From positions 121,296,336 to 121,360,335 of the forward strand of contig NC_039360.1 in the NCBI RefSeq assembly GCF_003573695.1: a stretch of 64,000 nt of DNA, in the 5' to 3' direction. This document shows positions 1 through 11,261 of the stretch, piece by piece. The notes under the pieces were generated by a model. That model searched no databases, was not told the origin of the DNA, and was given only the letters and a program-made list of their open reading frames with translations. Both the position numbers and the translations under genes were made by a program. This DNA is from Papaver somniferum. Lineage: Eukaryota; Streptophyta; Magnoliopsida; Ranunculales; Papaveraceae. Each line of letters begins with the position of its first letter. Position 1 is the stretch's first letter.

Positions 1-2424
1 GAACATCGAACAACTGATGATGGCGACGAGATCGATTGAACTAAGGTAATTTGGGGAAAATGTAAATCAGAGAGAATATAAGTACGGTTTATTCGATTTG
101 GAATTAGTATGTTTATTGTGAACCCAGGAAGAAACTATAGGTTCATAGAATTCATCTATATGGTCTTATCCAAATAGAAATTAGGGTTCTTGGGGGGCAA
201 AATTACGGAAATTAGGGTTCTTGGGGATGAGATTAAAGATGGGTATTGATATAATTGCACATATTAGGTTGAAAGTGGTTGTTTATAATGAGAAATAATG
301 AACAACATCATCAATTGAATTTGAGAGTTCTCGTATGAATGGTGGTCGAAATTGTGTTGATTTTCTCACTTGGAGGCTGAATTATTAGTTGGCAGTGATG
401 GATTATATACGAACTGGTGCAATCGGTAGTGGCTGGGACGAACAGAAGAATGGAGTTGGCTTAAGAGATTTGGACAGACTGAAAATCGTGAAGAGTTGTT
501 GCTGCCGATGAACAGGTGCAAAGAAGATGGTCGAGTTTTGTGTGAAGTGGTTGCATTTAGTTAGCACACGAGAAGAGGAGAATGCATTGTGAATGTCATG
601 GAAGTTGGGAGGAGTAAGTGTTTATGCCGGTGGTGGTGGCTTGAAGTTCAGGCAGTGTTAAAACGGGCAGTGCCGGAGCTGGTGTGGTGATTAGTTTTCG
701 AATTGCGCAGAGAAGTTCGTAGAACAAGAGAGGCACTGGGGGTGTTGTACGTATATGAATGGCGTAGTCTGAACTGGGATTGGTTCATAGTGCAGCAACA
801 AAGATGGAGTATGTCAGCTGGAGTTGGGACAAATGGATGGAAAGAACTGTAAGAAGAGGAGTCACCAGTCTGTTGTGGTATTTGCTCGATTCTGGTAAGG
901 AGTTGGGAGATGGATTCTGTGTATTTTGTGTCAGACGGTGTAAATTGAGCTGGCGTTGATGGACGGAACAAGGAAGCAGTAATATTTGGTCTTGCCAGTT
1001 GTGACGTCTGGGAAGATGATTAAAGTGCTTATGTTGAGAGATGCGTGCTTAACGGTAGTTGAAAATTACAGTAAATATTAAAGTCGTCGGATCTAATGTA
1101 ATTATTAGCAAAGTAAAGGGTATTATAGTAAAGTCATCTAATAATTATATTTTTACCATTTTCTTAAAAATTATTTATTAATTCCTTTAACAGAATTCAA
1201 TATATAACAGAGTCAACGCGGGTCAACGTGTTTTCCAAGTACCAAACATCAAGCTGGACAAATGTTAGACCAAACTCAATAATTGGACAAAACCTGAGTA
1301 CCAAAAACAAAATAACCCACGAAATACCCGTGCAGGCTACATCTCTCGGTGTGTTATACTAGCCCGATTGAGTATCTCGGCTGTCCATGTCAGTCTCAGA
1401 AACAATCACGACCACGCAAGTTGGCCGCATGATTTAACCAGCCTAGACGATCCTCAGCAGGAGCAGGCTACCACCTTTAATTACCGAAACCAGCAGAAAT
1501 AGTTTTCACCCATAAACAGTACCCATTTCAAGCTAGCCCTAAATATCAATAGCTGCTACTTAAGGAACAATATGGTCGGCGAATTTGTCTCAAAGAGCAG
1601 TGAGAATCGCAGCTAAAGGTCTGAGTTTCAAGCTCTCTGCAACATCAACATCACCAGAAAATCACTTATTAAGGAACAATAGGATGGCGGTGCAGTGGTG
1701 AGTAGTCATATCAAATCCCTAATTCCTGCTCTTGTAATTGTTGACTATGGGGATTGATTGAGAATTGAGGAGAACTTTTTGTATAAATGGGAGGAGATTG
1801 TGTTTGAAAAACCAAGCCCGCAGTAGCCGGTGCAAGCTGTAGTAATATTTTAGGTTTTGATTTTACTTTAGTTATGTTCTAAAAATCTCTGCTAGGGCAG
1901 AGATGAAACCCCTTTATTAATTAGAATTTCTTTGTCTGATTTTGATTGTTCTCCATGGATTTTTATTGATAAATATGATTAATCTTTGTACTACAACATA
2001 TTACTTTCACCTTGTTTGTTATATGCAACCTAGGTAGTTGGAACAATTCTATGTTGTTGTGCTGCAACTCATGCTTAAATGAATCGATTATCTTTTGATT
2101 AGTTGTGCTTTAATCAGACAATTAATGCTTAGGATGAATACTTTAATTGTGATTAATTATCCATCTTCAGATCACCTTGGATATGCGGCAGACTCGAATC
2201 TTCACCGCTGTTCGTTAAAAGGACAAGAGTAATTTCGATAACTAAATTATCTACCGTAGGTTAAGCAGTGGATTCGACTGCCCTAGTGCCTTCTAATTGC
2301 ATTTTAATCTTGTTTGTGTAGTATAATCATTCATAACCTTTGTCGTATCGACGCAAACCCCATCTTCGAGTTACTCTTTCTTTTGAATCAGTTGAAGTAA
2401 GACTTTAGAATCAACTCTACACCC
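1..2424. other. Gene-free stretch, probably old retroelement sequence
   Basis: I find no supportable gene. The first 1 kb is purine-rich on the plus strand, and its longest open frame (648-971, minus) looks like chance. A 31-bp unit is tandemly duplicated at 177-207 and 208-238 (GAAATTAGGGTTCTTGGGG core). The region leads without a visible boundary into an LTR-like end at 2425-2520, so part or all of it may be a decayed LTR. No start-of-LTR motif or target duplication was found, so this remains an inference. Confidence 0.4.
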
Positions 2425-2520
2425 ACCTTATCCCTGAGGATCGACATGTATTTGCACTATACACAATAAGGCATTGTGCACTTGCAGTTAGTAATTGTAG
2501 GCTTGTTTATAGACCTACCA
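2425..2520 (+). repeat. Remnant of an LTR 3' end (Athila-like)
   Basis: The stretch runs GAGGATCGACATGTATTTGC, then GTGCACTTGCAGTTAGTAAT, and ends CCTACCA. The young Athila-like LTR in this window, read on its sense strand, ends with the same succession: GGATCGACCCGTACTTGCAC, GTGCACTTGCGGTATTACTG and CCTGCCA. Shared order and spacing support an old related LTR in plus orientation ending at 2520. No PBS follows, so it is a fragment or a solo LTR. Confidence 0.5.
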
Positions 2521-4020
2521 GCACCTATTTCTCCCAAGACTCTTGCTGACATTTTCGCTCTCTTCCTTTGCAACCTCTCATCTAAGTCAGTAATGTCAAA
2601 TAAGTGCTCACAGTTTCCATGCTTCACTAAACACTTCAGGTACAAGCAAATGTGAATTGCATGCACAATCCAATCCCTTTTGTAATGGTACATGGCAGTG
2701 GTAAAACCGTGAATTTTTTTCACCACTTATTACGGGATCTTTGTGGCCCATTTCATTCAGCACTTCAGTCAATGGATTTATTATCACAAGATACAACGCA
2801 TAGTATCTGGATTGTGGTTTGCAGAGTTGAATATTATCCATCTTCCCTTTAGCAACACAAGCACCATCCCTTACCTGACGCATCATTCATGCACATTGGT
2901 ATCAGAGGGTGTTAGTCTTAAACATCCCCTGTGTAATCCTTCCATAAGCTTTCTGCAATCCCGCATCTCACTACTTTTTGGCATCTTTGCTGGCTATTGT
3001 GTTCCTCAATATTGGTTGCATCAATATTTCACATTTTTTTTGTTTTTCATATTATAATTTATCTTAATTAGAGGACAACAAGTATATCATAATCAAGAAA
3101 TTCTTTTACCGGAAACAGAATAGCATAAATGTTGTCAACTTTGGTTGTTGACACTATAATATGGAAACAATGTTCCTGGATTCCATATTTTTAGTGTCAA
3201 CTTCCATTGATAACATCAGTTTTATGGGATAAACTTCCATTTTTGACACAATTTATATGTCAACTTTGGTCGTTGAATCCATTTACTGAGATCAACTTCC
3301 GTTGTTGACGCAACAAAACTAGAATACTTTTCAGTTATTATGTCAACTTTGGTTGTTAACACCATTTACTGAGATCACCTTCAATTGTTGACACCAAAAA
3401 AATGGAATTCTATCACGTGCAGTAAAGCGAAAGATAGTAAAAGTTTTTTTTTACCTGATACGTGAACCACGTCATCTAGATTTTCTTTCCAGGGATTATT
3501 TTTGCTAAAATCTTTTTCAAGCTTTTTGCACAATGCATGTTGACTCCATCTTAGGAATCTCAGAGTTGAACTTTCAAAACCCCTCTTCGTGATGTAGTCT
3601 CAAGTATATTCACATAACCAATATTGCATACAGAGAAACAAAGAGGTTAGTTTTTCAAACAAAAAGATATACGTTTTATATAAACATTTTAGTCTTTACA
3701 AAATAAACATATTTTGTTACCAGTATAAGAGGCATGCAGACAACAACACTTCCATCATGTACTTTTTGTTTTTCAATATTAGACATTAGATATTCCACAA
3801 TGTGGTCTGGCCGCCATACTTTTTCCATGAGGCAAATGTGAGGTGACCATTTTTTAAGAAGCTCGCTTCTACAGAATCTGTGAAGAAGAGAATCATGCAT
3901 AACCACATATCAAATAACCGCAAAAGGTGCTTCGGATCACTCTCATCTTCAACTGCGATTTTCAATTTCTTTAAAACTTCTGACTTTGTTATCCTATCTT
4001 TATAATCAGGCTCTTAGTAT
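2521..4020 (-). pseudogene. Decayed Ulp1-like (C48) cysteine peptidase gene remnant
   Basis: Pieces on the minus strand line up in order with a Ulp1-type catalytic region. Around 4010-3908 the frame reads EVLKKLKIAVEDESDPKHLL then RLFDMW. 3906-3716 gives HIVEYLMSNIEKQ and VVVCMPL before a GTAACA that could be a donor site. 2886-2680 gives YALYLVIINPLTEVLN and QKGLDCA. 2670-2530, in a shifted frame, gives AIHICLYLKCLV then FDITDLDERLQRKRAKMSAR. Ulp1 peptidases have a hydrophobic ..PL strand, an HW..LvI strand and an NDCG cysteine loop, and these pieces fit that order. The catalytic histidine is not visible and there is at least one frameshift. Such genes are common in plant Mutator-like elements. 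The assignment is an inference from degraded motifs; a BLASTX would settle it. Confidence 0.4.
3120..3420. repeat. Degenerate repeat array, GTCAAC...GTTGAC word
   Basis: About six imperfect copies of a word such as GTCAACTTTGGTTGTTGACA occur, separated by 30-60 bp. The word itself is an interrupted palindrome (GTCAAC and GTTGAC arms). Two or three more copies occur at 13940-14060, on the far side of the young LTR element, showing that both flanks were once contiguous. The array lies between exon-like pieces of the Ulp1-like remnant. Confidence 0.7.
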
Positions 4021-4682
4021 GGTATGAACTTTGTACTCAACCATTCATTATGTTCAACTCTAGGTTTTGGTTTTATTATCCTCTTCACTTCGGCACTCTC
4101 TATAAGTCTGTTGATGTTAGAGAGCGCTGTCTGGAATATCCAAATTTGAAATTACTGGTTTCACTATTGAATCCACTAAGTATCAGTTGTATCTTAATTG
4201 GAATTTTACCTAACCATTTGCTATCAGAAATAACATTTCTGTGGAACGGGCTGAAGAATTCCCAGAGTAGACATGTCTTAGTGCTTGTGAAAGGATCGGT
4301 TTGTTCATCTTATTTTCTTTATCCTCTACTTCAAACAAATAAAAACCTCCCAATTCAACCAATGGCTTCACACCATCCTTGAATTTACTTTCCTTCGCCC
4401 TCGATTTACCTACATACATACACCTTAATCATTTGTTTTTAGAAAGAAGCAACTTAATGATTTACCAACATACATATTCAAATAAATATGTTTTCCTTTG
4501 AGAGCTTTCTATGGTTCCTTCTCTTCTTACGATTCTTCAATTATTTTCTTGTTCTTCCCCTTTCGTTTTGGTTCTTCTTCAAATGTCTTCTTATTATTCC
4601 CCTTTCATTTTGGCTCTTTAACTTTCTTAATCTCCTACGATACATCTTCTTGATTCTTGTTTTTTTTTTCCTTGTTGATCTC

Positions 4683-7233
4683 TGGCAGGTCCGGAAGAGT
4701 GTATAAAAATGATGCGATGGAACGGGGGCCTACAGTAATACCGCAAGTGCACGGTCGTCAGTTGTAGCTCGTGCAAGTACGGGTCGATCCACAGAGATTG
4801 GGTGTGTTTCGGAAAAGTGTCTTAGCTAATTGGGTTCCTAGATTTGCTTTAGGCTTAGAAGCCCTTTGGAAGTATTGGGCTTAATGTACTATTGGGTTTG
4901 AATGCCCTTTGAATGGATTGGGCTTAGTGGGTTTGTAAACATAAAATGAACTGAGCTTGGGCTCAGTTGTCTTTAAAGTGCAAATGGGCTTTGGTTTTGG
5001 GAAACTGGTTTGAGCCTTGGGCTCAACAGTTCAATTTGATTTGGGCTTGGTTTTTGAAAGTTGGGCTCTGTTGTGAGCTGATTTGAGCTTTGGGCTCAGC
5101 AGTTCAACTATGAGTTGGGCTTAACAGAGAACTAGGCTTTGGCCTTGGTCTTACAGTTGGTCTAGACCTTGGGCTTCTGTTTTAGTAAAGAATCTGGGCC
5201 TTTGGGAGTGATTTGGACTTGGCTTGGCAACTGCATGGGAAATGCACAACAGGAGCAGGTGCACAGCAGGGATTGCAGCAGCAGCTTCAGCAGCAGCACT
5301 AGCAGGGGAAGCAACAGCAGGAGCAAGGGCTGCAGCAGTTGCAGGGCAGGAGAGGAAGCAAAGCAGCACAAGTGCTGCAGTAGAAGAGAAAGGCAGCTGC
5401 AACTTGGCAGCAACATCTGCAGAAAGGCAGCAGTGCAGTAACAACAGAGCTGCAGCAACAGCTGCAGCTGCTTAAGCAGTGAACAAAAAGCAAGCAGGAG
5501 TGCAAGTAGAATGTACAAGCATTGGAAAGACTAAACAGCAACAACAGAACACAAAGGCAAAACAAAATGACACAAAGGATGAACCAAGGCCTAAGGCCAA
5601 GGGCAGTGATGTGAAGAAAATAGCAAATGAAAGAAAGAAAACAGTGAACAATGGAATGATTCTAAACATGAAAAAGAGCAAAACAAATCAGTGAAGACAA
5701 GAAGATGAATTCAACTGATCATGCCAATTCTTCCTTACAGCAGGTAAAGGTAAGGTTCAAGTCTGCCTTTTACCTAAGGTGTTTCACCAATGGATAGTTG
5801 AATCACAACTGATGTGTCAATCCTAAGCACTAAATGTCTGACTAAAGCACAATTAGTCAAAGAATCTGACAATGTCAATAAGGTATGAGTTGTGGTAATA
5901 TCACATAGTTTTATCCTAACTACAAAGCATACATGATATGCACTGTGAGAGTAAAATGTGGCTTACCTTGATTCAATTTTATCCTAAAACATTTCACACA
6001 TCTAAGAATGACATGAACAAGACACTAACAGGAACAAGACACTAACAGGAACAATTGAAAATTGCACATTAACAGTAACAAGACACTAACAGAAACAAGA
6101 CACTACAATGAACAATTGAAATTAGGCTAACCCAAATTGGGTGGAAACTTGGCTAGTCCAAGAACAGTTTTTACATCTCACATCACTTCCCTTTTATACC
6201 CAAATTATCAAATTAGGGTTTACACACATTTTCCCCAAAATATCAATACACAGTACAATTAGGGCTTTTTTAAATTACACAAAATTTACTTACAAACTCC
6301 CAAAATTTGCTCGACCCATGCCTCCTCTAGTCCTTGTTGCTCTTCCTCTGCTCCTATTGTCCCCTAATTTCGAGTTATTTACTCACCCCAAAACCTAGGG
6401 TTTCAGAGGTTGTGAGATGAAGAAAATAACTAGGCTAGGGTGTTGTCGGTGAAGAGATGGTAGTGGCAGTGATGGAACTGGTGGTGGTGAAGGAAACGAC
6501 AGCGACAGAGGGGGAGGTGGTGGAGTTGCAGAGCTCTGCAACTGTCGGGTGAAGGAGATGAAGTTTTGGGAAGGAGGGAGTGTTTGGGTGGTAGTATAGG
6601 GTTTGGTGCTAGGGTGTGAAGCGGGATTATCTGAAGTTGATGAGCAGCGATCTGGTCCGTAGGATGTGACGATGGTAGGTAGATCGGACGTCTAAGAGAG
6701 AAGCAGTTTGTAGCGACCGTTGGATGCGGAACACAACGAAGTCAACGGTGCTAGATTAGGTTAGGTGCTGTAGTGTTGGGCGGAACCATCAGGATTTGAT
6801 GCACAGTGATGAGGTGACCGCTGGATTCAACTACCATCTAATCTGAAGGCTTGGAATTTCAGCGCTGTGGTGCTCGGCAGAGACTTCAGATTTTGATGCT
6901 CTATGAAGGAGCGACCGTCGGATGCTCCTGAGAACTGATCTGATGGCTGAGAACGGATGCGCTTTTGTGTGTAGAAAATGAGGTTGTGCGCACCATTCTT
7001 CGCGGCTTCCTCGCGTAATTTCTCCCGGCTTTTCACTACTTTTCTGCTCTTTTCGCTCCGCACTTCATCCAGATTTTATTTGTTACCTAAGAATGCAAAA
7101 TTAAGTAAGAAAAATATTTATTCTTGAAACAATGAAAATACAGAATATGGGATAAAATGTAGAATTAATGCACAAAAGATGAGTTAAATGCCAACAAAAA
7201 TATATATAAATATGCACTATTTAGCACTCATCA
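4683..7233 (-). repeat. TE1 3' LTR (left copy)
   Basis: This 2551-bp LTR is TG...CA bounded on the minus strand and is nearly identical to the copy at 11262-13814. It contains a TATAAAAG box on the minus strand at 6191-6198. A CAG-rich block lies near 5255-5480. Around 4920-5160 the word TTGGGCTCAG/TTGGGCTTGG recurs. Around 6000-6110 the word ACAAGACACTAACAG recurs four times. The small open frames over the CAG block are compositional. Confidence 0.93.
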
Positions 7234-7273
7234 AATACCCCCAAACCTGAATTTTACTTGTCCTCAAGTAAAA
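7234..7273 (-). promoter_or_regulatory. TE1 polypurine tract with upstream hairpin
   Basis: On the minus strand a perfect 9-bp stem (TTTTACTTG / CAAGTAAAA, loop AGGA; plus positions 7252-7273) is followed by the tract TTTGGGGGTATT, which abuts the 3' LTR. The tract primes plus-strand DNA synthesis in LTR elements. The hairpin is discussed as a finding because the same loop with a different stem recurs elsewhere. Confidence 0.85.
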
Positions 7274-7874
7274 ACAAACTAAGGAAATCCTACCTATACC
7301 ACTGTCGCTGGTCTCTCGAATGCATTTAGCGTATGCACTAAGCCTTTTAAACCACTAAGTGTCCCTAGTGGACGAGTTGAAGTCTCGTGAAGGTTTACCA
7401 GAGGTGTGCCTACAAAACCTAAGGACAAAATATGAGCTCAGATTCCATCAAACGTGACATGTGCAAAACAGTTAAGCTCACAGCAAAATGGAGATGTCAA
7501 TCTAGCTATCAAAGGCACAATCCTAGCACTGATAACAAATAAGGACATGTGATAAGAGTGTAAAGTGTATCTACACATGTGTAAAGAAAGATCTGAAGTT
7601 ATGACTACTAATCACCAAGAGATAGTTTCTCAGGCTAAGAACTGAGGTCGAAATCTAGCTAGCTGTCCGGACTTTACGAGAATTGTGAATGAGTTGGAGG
7701 TATTTCACAATTTCTCGCGTTGTACATCAATGGCATACACCCTCCTTGCTTATTACAAAAGAAACAACAAAAGATGACTATTTACATGACTCTTATTTAC
7801 ATTGACAAATCTCTTTTATTTTTGGAACAAGAGATGATGGAATTGATAAATACTTGATTTTTTTGGTATTTTTC

Positions 7875-7878
<4 letters not shown>

Positions 7879-7938
<60 letters not shown>

Positions 7939-7948
7939 AATATACATC

Positions 7949-7988
<40 letters not shown>
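7879..7988 (+). repeat. Two long poly(T) runs inside TE1
   Basis: Near-pure T runs of about 58 bp (7880-7937) and 38 bp (7951-7988) are separated by a 13-bp spacer containing ATATACATCG. On the element's sense strand they are poly(A). They generate artefactual poly-lysine open frames. Length may be affected by sequencing or assembly error. Confidence 0.9.
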
Positions 7989-7989
<1 letters not shown>

Positions 7990-8514
7990 AACAAGGAAAC
8001 ACTTTTGATACATAACAAGAAGACAAAAAATTACATGACACTTTGCAAGAGGTAGCCCTTTTTGATGCACCCAGTTAAATTCGATGGTTGTCTTTCTTAA
8101 TGTAACCTCCACCTTCTATCCCAACCAACCAAAGAACAAGCTAGTCAAGTTTCGTTCAGTATTCTAAAGTGATTGGCAATCGTAACTTCCTATCCAACAC
8201 CTTGAAGATCGAGGCCATACATGTATTGGTAGATCGTGCGCGTGCAAATTCTTATCACTATGTGAATTGTGCTAGAATCAGGGTGCCTAAATATCTAGAC
8301 TAAGACTCCTAATAAAAATACATATTTGCACAAGAGTCAACATTTCAAGGTAAATGAGCTCCATTTTTTATGATTTTTAATTTTTTTAATTTTTTTTAAT
8401 TTTGATTTTTTAAATTTTTTTGGAATTTTTCACTTTTTTCAAAAAGAAGAAGGAGTTCGTTTTTAATTATAGCATATTATCGTGGTATCTACTCTATACC
8501 CCCAAACCTAAACT

Positions 8515-8534
8515 AAACATTGTCCTCAATGTTT
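8515..8534 (-). other. Second AGGA-loop hairpin beside an internal purine tract (TE1)
   Basis: A perfect 8-bp stem AAACATTG / CAATGTTT with loop AGGA (minus strand) is followed by TTTGGGGGTAT at 8498-8508. It sits downstream of the gag-like frame and resembles a central polypurine tract. Confidence 0.75.
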
Positions 8535-8732
8535 CAAAATATGGAAAGAATTAAAATGCAACATGGAAAGGGACATGCTGAGTAGAGTAAAAGGAGAGAG
8601 AATACCCGATTTCGGCGAAAGCAGAATTAAAACTCCGTTTATTCAAGGCAAAAATCCAACATATTTCAGCCGAGATCATATTGGATTAGAAAAATATATA
8701 CAAAATGAACAAAATGGTTTTTAAAATTTTAT

Positions 8733-10456
8733 CTACTGGATTATATACAAAAAATCACCATACACTAACAATCTAAAGAGTTGAGGATCAACCCAAAAGA
8801 CGAAGTGTAGACATTTCAACAGCTTCACACATATATAACAGGAAAGAAACGCAAGTGAAACTGTGAAACAAAATGAGGTACCCCCAAACCTGGATTTTAC
8901 AGAAGATATAGTTTTGAAAACAAAATCGCGCAGTTTCGGGGGTTCATCATGCAAAAGGTCTAGCTCGAAATGAACTGTGCTAGGGACGGGCAAACATGCT
9001 AATTCCAACTGTGGTTCCTCAAATGTATTATATTTAGAAGCAAAATAGTCCAAGAGGACTTGGGAAGCACACAGTTCCAAGCCTAGGTTAGGGATTTTCA
9101 GAAAAATTGGTTTTACAATATTGGTACAAACCAAATCTAGGTTGGGTGGAAGGCCATCAGATTGTGACTTAGGTAGCAGAATAGGCATATCATTATCAAT
9201 CAAATCAAAATCTTCTAACTCATCTACACATGTCACATCATGCTCACAATCATCAGTCACATTGGCAAGTTCACACTCAGAATCATCAACATCATCAACA
9301 AATTTATTCTCATGCATTGGCAAATCAGGAGAAATATCACAATGTGACCTAGGTAGAGAATCAGACACATCAAATATATTTTCATGCATACTAGTGTCTA
9401 CAGAAGATTCACTATTCCTATGTCATGCTCATCTTCACAGAATAATTGTACGAATCCCATGTCAATATCAAAATCATATGAATTACAATGAGTATTAGAA
9501 AAAACAACATTCATGAAGGTCGAGGGCGAGAAGCCATATGTTATTGAACCAACAGGTTCCACAATATTTTCATGTTCTTCTAACATATCATCATAATCAT
9601 CATAATCATCATCATGGTAGCATGCATATTGGTCCTCATTAAAAGTGGTGGTGTCGTTAGTCGATTCATGTTCCTCTAAATTAGGTTCATATTCAACATT
9701 ATTTATATGAATGAGACTAGACACTTCATTAGGGACAACATACATTTCCTCATGAATTTCCTCCTTTTGTAGGTGAAGCAAAATCTGATCTAAATATGCC
9801 TGAATTCGTGATGTAGATCTATCGAAGTTTTGCTCACTAAGTCTGAAAGCTTCTGTGGTGGAGTCTAAATTCATGGGAGTACAAAATTCTTCATGTTCAA
9901 ATTGTGGTGATTGGTACATGTGTGCATGGTCATTAGGGTTTATAAAAGATTGATCGCAACCCTCAAAGGATTGATTATGGTCCCAATGACTACCATTCTC
10001 ACAATTTATGGGCATTTCATACCTTGGATTTTCTCTAGATTGCCTAAAATTATGCAAAATATGACAATGCTCAACAGGGTGGTCTAAACTACCACATGCG
10101 GGACATGCATAGATTTCAGGTTGCCTAAGAAAATTAGATGTGACAGATTCCTCATGTGATTGCATTTCTAAAGCTGTGATTCGAGCTTCTATTTGATCCA
10201 TAAGTGATGATTGTGTGAGTGAGGCACTAGCAAAATGTTCATTTTCACGTTGCGATAAATGATGCATGTGTGAATAGTCATTAGGGTTCATGTATTGAGG
10301 CTCGGGACTTTGAAAATGTCCATAATAATTCCTATGACTATTGACATCATGGTCTATGGGAGGTGCATAACGTGAAGTTTGTCCACACGCAAGTTCTCTA
10401 AGGGATTTGTTGTATTCCCCAACTGTAGAAAAAGATCTATACATGATTGGGCTCAA
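8733..10456 (-). pseudogene. TE1 gag-like protein, frameshifted, unknown function
   Basis: Two open frames, 10456-9398 (352 codons) and 9389-8733 (218 codons), appear to be one protein broken by a single-base shift near 9420. The protein is acidic and rich in Asn, His, Glu and Ser. It carries a CCHC-type knuckle (CPACGSLDHPVEHC, about residue 117) typical of retroelement nucleocapsid, and an internal repeat (NPNDYSHMHHLSQRENEHF and NPNDHAHMYQSPQFEHEEF, about 110 residues apart). The C-terminal part (PNLGLELCASQVLLDYF, then DPQLFRLL) matches the protein of the element at 16245-23306. There is no protease or polymerase. Function beyond a presumed RNA-binding or packaging role is unknown. Confidence 0.7.
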
Positions 10457-11238
10457 AGGCTAAGTAAAGAGTTTACAAAGCTCAGAATTTGGTTTTTAAA
10501 GGGTTTGGATTTTTGGGAAAATTTGGTTTTTAAAGGGTTTGGATTTTTGGGAAAAATTTGGTTTTGGTGGGAGACATTTGAAAATTTGGTTTAAAATGGG
10601 AGTAAAAATAAAAATTTGGTTTAAGATGGGAGCAAGTAAAAATTTGGTTTTAAAATTGGGAGCAAAGTAGAAATATTTTTTTTTTTTTTTTTTTTTTAAA
10701 GAAAGTAAAATTAAAAAAAAATAAAATTTGGTTTTTGAATGGGAGCAAGCCCACTGTGCAAGCCTCTAATGAAATGGAAAAGGCTGCGGCCCACAATCGG
10801 TTATCAGCTGGGTTTAAACCCAGAGTCCAAAACAAGTCCAATGGAAAAATTTAAACAAGCCCACACAAAATAAATACAAGCCCACAAATTAAACAACAGC
10901 CCACACATAAATTATTACAAACCCAAAATAGAAAAATAAAAAGCCCAAAAATTGGGTTAATTATTACAAGCCCACTAAAAAATTGGAAGCCCACAGGTTG
11001 GGTTCTCTCAATTGAATGGGTTTAGGCTTACCTTTTTAGCACAGCCCAGCTGCTCTGATATTGTTGCAAAAACCCAGTTGGGTTTTGGTTCTTTTCCTTA
11101 GTGGCGTCCCAGCAGAGGAAAAACAGGTTCAGAATCAGCAGGTCCAATAGCAAATGAAATGAAGCAGATGCAGATGCAAATGCTATGAAATGAAATGCAA
11201 AATAGCTAAGAAAAACACAGATAAAACACAGCACCAAT

Positions 11239-11255
11239 CCCCGGCAGCGGCGCCA
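11239..11255 (-). other. TE1 primer binding site (tRNA-Asp type)
   Basis: The minus strand reads TGGCGCCGCTGCCGGGG, complementary to the 3' end of plant tRNA-Asp(GTC) except at one position. This is the PBS class known for Athila-type Ty3/gypsy elements. It is separated from the LTR by six bases. Confidence 0.9.
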
Positions 11256-11261
11256 AAAACT

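Noticed and set aside
648..971. 107-codon minus-strand frame
   Set aside because: No recognisable motif; the region is purine-rich, which opens the complementary frame by chance.
5151..5565. Overlapping open frames in several frames over the CAG-rich LTR block (also 11733-12168)
   Set aside because: Caused by CAG/CTG composition; present identically in both LTRs of TE1; translations are low-complexity Ala, Leu, Ser and Cys runs.
7793..8112. Poly-lysine open frames
   Set aside because: Translation of the poly(A)/poly(T) tracts, present in all frames.
9121..9498. Plus-strand frame antisense to the TE1 gag-like gene
   Set aside because: Shadow of the real minus-strand frame; Ser/Thr-rich mirror of an acidic protein.
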